From contig CM048591.1 in NCBI GenBank assembly GCA_026413225.1, forward strand, positions 47,823,803 to 47,887,802: a DNA stretch of 64,000 nt, written 5' to 3'. The position numbers and the translations under genes are program-made. Of this stretch, positions 38,335-46,123 are shown in pieces. This stretch comes from Otis tarda (lineage: Eukaryota > Chordata > Aves > Otidiformes > Otididae). The notes beneath the pieces are model-generated. The model had not been told where the DNA came from. It ran no database searches and saw only the letters and a program-made list of their open reading frames with translations. Numbering within the stretch: position 1 is the stretch's first letter; the number at the start of each line of letters is the position of its first letter.

Positions 38335-39737
38335 AGTTTCCAAAAACTCTATCCAATCCATTTGTAAAATACCAAGCAGGAGATACAGCTGTAAAACAAC
38401 TGCTGTATAGACTATAGGAAAGGGCTCTCCTACAACTTAACTGCCACACACTTGCCAGTTTCAGCTGCCAGGATATTGCCTGTCCTTCAGGGATGTCTAT
38501 AAGAGTACTACTACAAGAGGCACATCCAGGTGAGAATGAACTCTGAGTCCAGGCAGGTCTCCTACATGAGGTTACTGCTTTTACACAGAGTACAGGTACA
38601 TACCATATATTGACTTTTAACACTTCCATACTTAGAGGTACATTTCCCGTCTGTTAGCACCCCACCCCTCTGGCAGCAGACTTTAAACATAATTTATCAA
38701 GGAGATATATTACAGTATGGGATTAACTTCTGCTGCTCCTGGCAGTATAAATGAGTGTAAGTGTGCTTTTCCAACTGAAAAATACACCCTTTACCCACAA
38801 TGCAAGTTCAGAAAGGTAAAAATCTGTTTCATTGTGTCTCCAAGATAACTCTGAAATTAATAGTGCTGCAAGTCATGTAGGAACAGAAAATACATTCAAG
38901 ACAATACATCCAAGCACAATGAAGACTTTCATTTTGCTTGGTGCCTCTAGATCACTTTCTAACACAATTAATCATTGTGTTGAGTTACAAACAAAACACC
39001 ATTACCAAAATATCACCAAGAAAACTACGAGGGGCATAATAAAAACCACAGAACTTTATTTGCAGGGGAGCAGAGCCTACAGACCAACCAAGAGCAAGAG
39101 CCTGAATATACAACATACATGTTTTGGGTTTCATTGTTTCCATTGCAAGACTTTCTGGGAGGCAAGGGACTTAAAAGGGAGAAAAGTTCCTCTTCCAAAC
39201 GTCTTTCATGGCACTTTTCAAAAGGCATAGTTTCTCAGTGGGAGTCACATCTAACATACTAGGACTGCATATTCAAAATTTCAGTAATCATCTGGTGCCC
39301 AGGAGAGTTACAGGCAAAAATCAGAGTAAAGCTGCTATAAAAAAATTCCGCAGAACTCTACACCAAAATGTGAGTGTGAACAGCTGCTGTGCTCTTGCAG
39401 CATGGAGTGACAAAACCTCAGTTCTGCACTCACACTTCAGAACATTTTGTCAAATAGCTGCTTCTTCAGACCCAAGCCTCTTGCAGCATGAAGAAAACAA
39501 AAAGAATTATCTCAATGTACATTTTTTTCTCACAAATTTCTCTGTAATAAAAAAAACCCAGTCTATCTGATTTATTAAAAGTGTGCCTTCCAAATCTGGC
39601 CTTTCAGATTCACAAAGCAACAAAAGCAAGGCTGTCATTTTTTTATTTCATAGGAGAGAGATGCAGAAGTAGAAACAATACTGCAGTGACTAAGACATGG
39701 AGTTTTTTCCTAGCGCTGGGATTCTCCAGAGCAAGGG

Positions 39738-39743
39738 TGTTGA
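39738..39743. repeat. Target-site duplication, left copy
   Basis: TGTTGA directly before the 5' LTR; TGCTGA directly follows the 3' LTR. Six bases with one T/C difference, the length made by alpha- and beta-type retroviral integrases. Confidence 0.75.
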
Positions 39744-40159
39744 TGTGGGATATTTGGAAAGCAATGGACACATAGTGAACAATCCAGACACAGTGGGACT
39801 GTTTAAATCTGTGAGCCAGAGGCCTCTGCAGGCAGCAGCCCTCAAGGACGATACAAGACAACGGTTGCTACAAGTTTGATGAAGCAGGCACAAAAAGGCA
39901 GAACAAAGTTGGGCGTACGTGACTGAAAGCAGGATACAAGACAGGATACAAGCGGAGGGAACCGTTCGCGTGGTCAGAAGTCCTTAACCAATCAAATTAT
40001 TGCTGTAGGTGCGTGGACAGCACATGCTAACCAATCAACAGATGGCTTGCGCATGAGCAGGAACTAAAATGTATACATAAGCCGAGCTGTTTGGGCAATG
40101 AAGTGGCATTTGCTTGATCATATTGGTCGCGTGCGGTGTCCGTGACTTCCGCGTCAACA
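39744..40159 (+). repeat. 5' LTR
   Basis: 416 bp from TGTGGGATATTTGG to GCGTCAACA, repeated at 45704-46117. The two copies differ by two 1-bp indels and five substitutions. It holds two CCAAT boxes, a TATA-like box and about 16 CpG sites, most still intact. No AATAAA was found between the TATA-like box and the end; AATGAA at 40097 is a possible weak variant. Confidence 0.95.
39988..40079 (+). promoter_or_regulatory. LTR promoter elements: two CCAAT boxes and a TATA-like box
   Basis: TTAACCAATCAA at about 39985 and CTAACCAATCAA at about 40028 are near-copies of each other (CCAAT at 39988 and 40031). TATACATAA at 40072-40080 follows 37 bp after the second. Start of transcription and of R would be near 40100. 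The same set is present in the 3' LTR. Confidence 0.6.
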
Positions 40160-40161
40160 AG

Positions 40162-40179
40162 TGGCGGCCGAACAGGGAC
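40162..40179 (+). other. Primer-binding site, tRNA-Lys (Lys3) type
   Basis: TGGCGGCCGAACAGGGAC, two bases after the LTR end. It differs by one base (G for C at position 6) from the 18-base site complementary to the 3' end of tRNA-Lys3. The alpharetrovirus site, complementary to tRNA-Trp, is quite different. Confidence 0.85.
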
Positions 40180-40245
40180 CCTCGGATCCGTGTTGAATCC
40201 TACGACAGAAACCGACATGGTGAGGGGTGCAGAAGCCGGCCGTAG

Positions 40246-40251
40246 GTGAGT
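40246..40251 (+). promoter_or_regulatory. Major splice donor in the proviral leader
   Basis: CGTAG|GTGAGTG is close to the perfect donor consensus and lies in the untranslated leader, 86 bp after the LTR, where retroviruses have the donor for the env mRNA. Confidence 0.6.
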
Positions 40252-40328
40252 GCTGCCCCAGCACTCGGGAAGACGCTAGTGCAAACAGTGGGAAACTCAC
40301 ACTGATCAGGCGAGCGGCCGGGGAGGAG

Positions 40329-40568
40329 ATGGGGTGCACGCTGACCAAAGAGGAGTCAGCAGTAGTTAAGCTGCTCCGACATATGCTCTCAATGAGAGGA
40401 CTGAGATATGACTTGGCCACCTTGGAAGCTTTGCTGCTTTAGGCAAAGAAAAAGGACTTGATCCTCACAGGGGCAGAGCTGTGGGAAGAAATAAGTAAGG
40501 GATCCAAGGAGGCGAGCAAGTTCTCCGCCGTGTTGAGACTGATTAATGAAACACTGAAAAGCATGTAA
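40329..40568 (+). pseudogene. gag remnant A: matrix-like N-terminal module
   Basis: The frame opens with MGCTLTKEE; Gly at position 2 fits an N-myristoylated retroviral matrix protein. A helical segment follows (VVKLLRHMLSMRGLRY). It is stopped by TAG at 40440-40442, continues in the same frame to TAA at 40566-40568, and totals 79 codons. Nothing like capsid follows. The order donor, GC-rich leader, GGGAGGAG, ATGGGG is repeated in module B. Confidence 0.7.
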
Positions 40569-40734
40569 GCTGAACATTCAGCCGTTGCGTCTGCTTTCAC
40601 GGCTTTGACTCCAGCCCACGGGTCCACCTCTGCCATCAGCGGTCCCCAAGACCAGGGATAAAGCAGCGGAGACAAGAGCTGCAGTCCCTGAGACCTAAAT
40701 CTGCACAACGGACGCAGGTGAGCAGCCAGGGGAG

Positions 40735-41276
40735 ATGGGGTCTTCAATGTCAGCCAAAGAGAAATTTATTCTTAGAATCTTTGTCAAAATCCTTGGGAGT
40801 TGTGGGTTAAAGTACAATGAGATGCAGCTGTGTCTGCTGCTAGGAACGACAAGAAGCATTGCTTTAAAGGAACATAAATCAGTTTTAACGATTCTAACAA
40901 AAGTGTTAGAGGAACAGAACTGTGCTATTAATAACACTGACCTGAAGAGCTTCTTGATTTGGGTGTCCGCTCACGTATCAGACGCTAACACCTCTAATAT
41001 ATATATACGGTGGGCACCTGGGACACCATAGGTGTTAGACTGTGGGACTGTGTAACACAGAGTGAGGCTGCTGTTCAAAAGTTATTACCGGCATGGCGTG
41101 TAATGTTTGAAGCCTTAAAGAATCACATGCAGAAGGGGGATCTGACAGCACCTGTTACCCTGTCCACTCCTCCGTCCATGAAAACAAAGACTAACAGCAA
41201 GCCGGAAAATCCCTTTGATCCAGGTCCCATACATCTGGAAAAGGAGCCTTCAGTCTTTGGAGCTTCCTTGTTATAG
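40735..41276 (+). pseudogene. gag remnant B: second matrix-like module and Pro-rich tail
   Basis: A second ATGGGG start (MGSSMSAKEKF) with a helical region (LRIFVKILGSCGLKYNEMQL) similar in plan to module A but clearly diverged. The frame ends at 41031 shortly after a shift; the continuation (DTIGVRLWDCVTQSEAAVQK, then a Pro-rich linker) is in another frame up to the stop at 41276. This corresponds to the matrix and following linker of an avian retroviral Gag. The part for capsid and nucleocapsid is missing. Confidence 0.7.
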
Positions 41277-41645
41277 AGGTGGCGTGTTTGTGTGTATGTT
41301 CTTTGTGTGATGGTGTCATATTTTTGTTACTGTTCAGTGTTGTTGGTGTGGACCTAAGTTTACTCCAGCTGATCTGTATTTGTGCTATTGCTTAGTGTTC
41401 GGGTGTGTGCAGTGTCGCAGGTCGACCCCGTTAGAACAAGTGATACATCCAGGTTGAGATTGTTGGGTGCAAGGTGCAGCGTTGAGTTTTAAGATCTTTA
41501 AGTGGAAACGGACAGGCAGTACAAACAGAGAAATTAACAGAGTATAGTCCAGAGGAAAGTAAAAACTTTCCTAGACAGGTATAAGCAGTCTGTGTGTGTG
41601 TGTGCATAAGCATGAAGTAAATGGTATGGAATAAGTGGTGAATAC
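41277..41645 (+). other. Unassigned proviral segment
   Basis: GT-rich, no reading frame of note, no match I recognise to gag or pol; contains a short (TG)n run at about 41591. It is bounded by gag remnant B and the foreign LTR fragment. Confidence 0.4.
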
Positions 41646-42196
41646 TGTCTTGGTTTTAGCAGGGATGGAGTTAATTTTCCTCTCAGTAGCTTTGGGTTTT
41701 GCATGTGAAGAACGTTGATAAAAATGCTCTGATGATGGGGGTTGTTGTTAATGAGACCAAGGACACTGTCTTTTTTCAAGTCTCGTTAACGTGCAGGTGC
41801 AGGGACCTGGGCCAAAGGCAGACAGAGTATCGGTCATTTGGACACCGAGTGGTGAGAAATTGTACACTGTTCATTTTATATATACTAATGTTCTTACATT
41901 TTGTTATTATTGTAGGTTTTCTCTTAGTAAACTGCAGCATAAGGCAACATGTGACTGGCTGACCATGGCCCCCATTCTCTCTTCCCACCGCCCCCACCCT
42001 GTCCCACTCAGGGGGCGGGGGAAGGAGGTGGAGATGGTGTTAAGCCTGGGCAGAGGGAGGGGTGGGGAAAGGTTATCTTGTTCCCTTTCTCATTGTCCTG
42101 CTTTGGTTTTAGTAATAAATGAATAGTTTTCCTTGGGCCGAGTCGGTTTTGCCTGTGACGGTGGCTTTAAGGATCTCTCCCTGTTCTTGTCTTAAA
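41646..42196 (+). mobile_element. Fragment of a different, ERVL-like LTR inside the provirus
   Basis: Begins TGTCTTGGTTTTAGCAGGGA then TGGAGTTAATTTTC, the usual opening of avian ERVL-type LTRs as I recall them. Near the end it has AGTAATAAATGAATAG and GAGTCGGTTTTGCC, followed by GATCTCTCCCTGTTCTTGTC, which matches the inner 3' part of such LTRs, but the normal final part and CA end are missing. The next base belongs to integrase. Same strand as the host provirus. Confidence 0.65.
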
Positions 42197-42932
42197 GACA
42201 CGGGAACAATTGTGCGTTCCTATAGCAGCTGCCAAAACACAATTATGCCACCTTTATATGGGGTTAATCTGCACGATTTGTGCTCTCAAGAATTATGGCA
42301 ATAACTCATGTCCCGTCATTTGGCTGACACAATATGTACATACTGATACTCATTCCAGCTTATTGTTTGCCTCTGCTCATACAGGAGAACATGCTCAAGA
42401 TGTTTGCCAACACTGGACGTCAGTATTTGCTTTCATGGGGGTTCACATGTATATAAAAACAAATCATGCACCAGCGTATGCTTCTTGCGCAGTCCAAACC
42501 TTCCTTGCTCTTTGGGGCATCGAGCATGTTACTGGTATCCCATATAACCCCACTGGATGGGCAATCATTGAACGTGCCCGTGGTACACTTAAAAATATGC
42601 TGTTAAAAGAAGAAGGGGGAATGGAACGGAAATATGCAAACGAAAAGCAATTAGCGAAAGCAATGTATGTGCTCAATTTTCTAAATCATTGGAGTGACAA
42701 TTCTTCCCCAATACAGAAACATTTTGGATCATCTACTGTACATGAGGCCATCCGAGGGCAAGCTCCAGTGATGGTTAAGAATCTGGAAACAGGTAATTGG
42801 GAAGGACCATTTCCTCTTATGACGTGGGGGAAAGGATACGCTTGTGTATCTACAGGAGCTGTAAACAAGTGGATCCCTGCACGATGGGTACAACCAGCGC
42901 TCCAAGCTGCCTTGCGTTTGTCAGATTGTTAA
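42190..42932 (+). pseudogene. Integrase (pol) remnant 1
   Basis: Begins at the end of the zinc-binding domain (TIVRSYSSCQ, first Cys of the CxxC pair replaced by Tyr), shifts frame near 42305-42340, and then reads through the catalytic core and the C-terminal domain to 42932. The first catalytic Asp is present in VHTDTHSS. The place of the second reads IKTNHAPAYAS, so that Asp is lost. The Glu is kept in IIERARGTLK. The C-terminal domain (GKGYACVSTGAVNKWIPARW) is of the type found in alpha- and beta-retroviral integrases. Reverse transcriptase and RNase H are absent upstream. Confidence 0.85.
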
Positions 42933-44060
42933 CAAGCTGTGTGGCAGCTCCATGGACATCAGTCACGGAAAGAACAAACGTGTGTGGGGGTAACTATGGC
43001 TAATGTGTGTAACTATGGCTAATGCCACAAGACAGGACACCATTTGTCTGTCTGTATAATCTGCAAATAACCCTTTCAGAACATGCTTGGTTGACCTGCC
43101 AGATAACGGCAGGACGGCAACTCTGTGTAAAACAACAGCAGCCGCGAGTGCTGAGTGCTGAACTAGAAGAGATGGAACTTTTGGGATCAGTAAAGATGGA
43201 TTTTTTTTTAACTATTCAAGAGCTAATGTTACTAGAGGGGTAATGACTGTAAATGCTTTAAGACCTATACATTGCAACGACACAGCATGGTGTAATCATG
43301 CGAGCACTAACATATCAAAATCCAGACAGCATAAAAGACCTAAACAGAGTACACATAGCTTTGAATCTGATTGCCAAGATAATATAAAGTTTTGGAAACC
43401 AAGTGAAATTATTGCTGCTTCAATCTTTGCACCTGGTGTGCCAAGTGCCCAGGCATTAGCTACGCTAAATAAATTGGGCTCTTGGCTTGCTAAGCAAACA
43501 AACGCAACTGCATCGGCCCTATCAACGCTGCTAACTGATGTAGATTCGATACACTACGCTACTTTACAAAACAGAACTGCTGTTAGCCTGCAGAGCACAT
43601 TTGACAGGCCTTGTTGCATGCACTGGCCATGCATACAGCAACGTTTAGTCAGTACTCTTTCACTGAATCTGCTGAGGGTATAAACAGAGGCCGCTCAGAG
43701 AGGAAGGACACAGAGCACACTCTATTAACAACAGAGGACCTACCTGCCTTCTCTGCTCTGACCCCGCTGATCACCATCCCCTTGCTCAGCGGTGTCTCCA
43801 GCATAGTCGGGTTGGTAACAGAATAGATCAGCAATAGATTTATTATTAGCACAAAATCATGGTTGTCAGGATTTTGATGGGCTTTGCTGCATGAATCTAT
43901 CTGATCATTCGGAATCTATTCACGAAAGTATTCAAAAGTTGCAAAAAGGAGTACAAAAACTGCAACAAAGTGATGATTTTGATATATTCAGAAATCTTTT
44001 TGGCGGACTGATATAAGCTTATTACAAATAGCTGTAGGATGCTTATTCATTCTTTTAATA
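42933..44060 (+). pseudogene. env remnant 1
   Basis: Holds only the C-terminal end of the surface subunit (MELLGSVKMD, about 43170-43200) and a broken transmembrane subunit. It has SFESDCQDNIKFWKPSEI, a fusion-peptide-like Ala/Pro-rich stretch, and heptad region LLTDVDSIHYATLQNR at about 43520-43575. A 240-bp insertion interrupts it there. After the insertion comes CQDFDGLCC (Cys codons at 43864, 43885, 43888), the CX6CC motif of covalently linked Env. The frame is broken by stops, for example at 43241 and after 44010, and the membrane-anchor part is degraded. Confidence 0.75.
43577..43816. mobile_element. 240-bp insertion inside env remnant 1
   Basis: The reading frame of env is cut in its heptad region and resumes 240 bp later. 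AACAGAA is found at both edges (43570-43576 and 43817-43823), as a target-site duplication would be. The insert has TATAAA at 43679 and no inverted-repeat ends that I can see; env 2 lacks it. Family unknown. The 7-bp repeat could also have arisen by chance or by repair. Confidence 0.45.
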
Positions 44061-44147
44061 CATATGTATTTTGATCTATATTCTGTGTGTTAAAATGTGT
44101 GCAGACTTTAATAGATAAAGTGTTAAAACAAGCCTCTTCTCTTAAAC

Positions 44148-44163
44148 AAAGAAGGGGGAGAGG
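44148..44163 (+). other. Internal polypurine tract
   Basis: AAAGAAGGGGGAGAGG followed directly by TGGGTATTTC. This is how a retroviral plus-strand primer abuts the start of an LTR, here after the end of env 1, in the middle of the provirus. Confidence 0.7.
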
Positions 44164-44400
44164 TGGGTATTTCTCGAGCCACTACGGTGTCAGTGAAAGC
44201 AAACTGACCTTGGGGGAGGGATACAATCATGCTCGCAGGAAGAAAGCCATCGAATGAGAAGGGAAGCTTTAAGATACAAGACATTGTTAGCAGAATTTAT
44301 GGCTTGTTTCAACAGAGGCTTGCAAAAAACTAGTCATTGGCCTTGTAGATAAGAAAGTTACTGGAGTTGTTATGTCTGCAATAGTAGAAGAATGCTGTAG
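44164..44400 (+). repeat. Start (U3) of a diverged internal LTR
   Basis: Follows the internal polypurine tract. It starts with TGGGTATTT where the outer LTRs start with TGTGGGATATTT, and it shares GATACAAGACA (44273-44283, and 39850-39860 in the 5' LTR) with similar surroundings. It therefore looks like a diverged relative of the outer LTRs, cut off before any TATA box and joined to integrase fragment 2. Confidence 0.5.
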
Positions 44401-44409
44401 TAGAAAATT

Positions 44410-44527
44410 ACTAGAAGGTCTGAGAGACTTGCAAAAGCACTGTATGTATTGAACTATTTATGTTTGACAGGAGGAAGAGACTCTCCTCCCATCGTAATTC
44501 ATCACTTGTCATTGCAATCAGGGATTC
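44410..44527 (+). pseudogene. Integrase remnant 2 (short)
   Basis: About 35 codons of the part before the C-terminal domain: LAKALYVLNYLCLTGGRDSP, then PIVIHHLSLQSG. It is the counterpart of LAKAMYVLNFLNHWSDNSSP in integrase remnant 1 (about 42650-42710). It passes directly into the surface part of env 2, so the integrase C-terminal domain and the env start were deleted. Confidence 0.65.
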
Positions 44528-45766
44528 AAAAGGAAACTAAAGGTGTTGGAGCATTTTGGACGACTCCTTTGCCCAAGACAAATATATGGCTCACAATTGC
44601 CAATATCACCAAACAATCAACCTTGTGTTTGGCTATGACCAACCCCGACAATCCATTTTCTACATGCTTGGTGGGGGTGCCTTTGGACAATGAGACGTGG
44701 CCATCACTAGTAACTTCACTGCCAAGCATGGGGACTGGCAGGGTTGACAACTGGGATGCGATTATGCCAAAATTACCTGCGGCAGTAGTAGAACCACAAG
44801 AATTAGAACTCTTGGGTTCTATAAAAATGGATTATTGTGTGATGTTTAACTATAGCAGTAATCATAACAAGAAAGGACAAGTAGTCAATGCAACATTGCT
44901 GGCGTATTGCAATGCAAGTGATTGGTGTAATTACACTAGTCCAAACCTCTCGAGATCTAGCAATATACCAATACACAATTACCTCCAGGGATGTTTTGAT
45001 CTGTGGAGACCGAGCCTGGCCTGGTATACCCTCTCGTTTGCAGGGCGGTTTGGGTCGTTTGACTGTATTACTTCCCAACAACACCCAAACTTGGCAACAT
45101 AGAAGGAAACACAAAAGACAAAAACAAAAAATTTATCAGCATGCATTTGAATCAGACTGCAATGATCGGGCGGAATTTTGGTCACCTGGTGAAATTATAG
45201 TGGCCAGCTTTTTAGCCCTGGGAGTAGGGGTGGCAAGTGTTTTAACAAATCTGCGAAAGTTGGGTTGTTGGCTGGCCAAATAGAGTAATTTAACTTCACT
45301 AGCCCTAAATGGCTTGCTTAGTGATGTTGACAGCATACGGCATGCAACGCTGCAAAATTGAGCTGCTATAGATTTTCTGTTGCTAGCACATGGTCATGGA
45401 TGTGAAGATTTAGATGGGATGTGTTGTATGAATTTATCTGATCACTCTGAATTGATCCATAAAGCTATACAAACGATGAAAGATCAAGTTCAAAAGCTGC
45501 ACTTTAGTGATGGTCTGGGATGGTTAGACAGGCTGTTTACCAATTGGGGAATGGCTAAGAGATGTGTTAAAAATGCTGGGAATTGTTTTGTTGGTATTAT
45601 TGGTTTTGTTACTAATTGTCCCTTGTATACTCAACTGTATAGAAAAGATGGTACAGAATGCAATGGCCAAAGTCTGGATTGTTCAAAACCAAAAAGAGGG
45701 ATTTGTGGGATATTTGGAAAGCAATGGACACATAGTGAACAATCCAGACACAGTGGGACTGTTTAA
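44528..45766 (+). pseudogene. env remnant 2
   Basis: The better-preserved envelope remnant. The surface subunit runs from about 44530 to 45060 (TNIWLTIANITKQSTLCLAM, ELELLGSIKMDY, several N-x-S/T sites), then shifts frame. A basic cleavage-type stretch (RRKHKRQK) is at about 45101-45124. The transmembrane subunit follows with in-frame stops TAG at 45281-45283 and TGA at 45359-45361. The CX6CC motif CEDLDGMCC has Cys codons at 45401, 45422 and 45425. A further shift before about 45564 puts the hydrophobic membrane anchor ([19 protein letters not shown]) in another frame. The N-terminus with signal peptide is missing. The plan is that of alpharetroviral Env. It cannot make a working protein as it stands. 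Confidence 0.85.
45691..45701 (+). other. Polypurine tract of the 3' LTR
   Basis: AAAAAGAGGGA, two bases before the TG of the 3' LTR; the normal primer site for plus-strand DNA. Confidence 0.7.
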
Positions 45767-46117
45767 TCTGTGAGCAGAGGCCTCTGCAGGCAGCAGCCCT
45801 CAAGGACGATACAAGACAACGGTTGCTACAAGTTTGATGAAGCAGGCACAAAAAGGCAGAACAAAGTTGGGCGTACGTGACTGAAAGCAGGATACAAGAC
45901 AGGATACAAGCGGAGGGAACCGTTCGCGTGGTCAGAAGTCCTTAACCAATCAAATTATTGCTGTAGGTGCGTGGACAGCACATGCTAACCAATCAACAGA
46001 TGGCTTGCGCATGAGCAGGAACTAAAATGTATACATAAGCCAAGCTGTTTGGGCAATGAAGTGGCATTTGCTTGATCATATTGGTTGTGTGCGGTGTCCG
46101 TGACTTCTGTGTCAACA
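45704..46117 (+). repeat. 3' LTR
   Basis: 414 bp, same orientation as the 5' LTR. Relative to it, one base is missing in each of two places in the first 75 bp, and there are substitutions at 46042 (G to A) and at 46086, 46088, 46108 and 46110 (C to T). All five destroy a CpG that the 5' LTR still has. Confidence 0.95.
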
Positions 46118-46123
46118 TGCTGA
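46118..46123. repeat. Target-site duplication, right copy
   Basis: TGCTGA directly after the 3' LTR, against TGTTGA on the left. Confidence 0.75.

Larger units (their letters stand above)
36084..39737. other. Non-coding stretch between the CR1 and the provirus
   Basis: No gene recognised. Contains two strong hairpins at 37264-37288 and 38306-38334. Confidence 0.6.
39738..46123 (+). mobile_element. Composite class II endogenous retrovirus (provirus with two LTRs)
   Basis: A 6.4-kb provirus in the order: TSD, LTR, Lys-type primer-binding site, splice donor, two matrix-like gag remnants, a foreign LTR fragment, integrase remnant, env remnant 1, polypurine tract with start of a diverged LTR, integrase fragment 2, env remnant 2, polypurine tract, LTR, TSD. 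Protease and reverse transcriptase were not seen, and capsid and nucleocapsid also seem absent. Every reading frame is broken by stops, shifts or deletions, so it cannot replicate by itself. The LTRs are about 99% alike. It lies antisense to SEMA4D. The Env transmembrane subunit is of the covalent CX6CC type known from alpharetroviruses, whereas the Lys primer site is typical of beta-type elements. Confidence 0.92.

Noticed and set aside
38832..39570. Frames of 132 and 120 codons just left of the provirus
   Set aside because: Overlap each other in different frames with no recognisable product; not part of the retrovirus, whose left border is fixed by LTR and target-site duplication.
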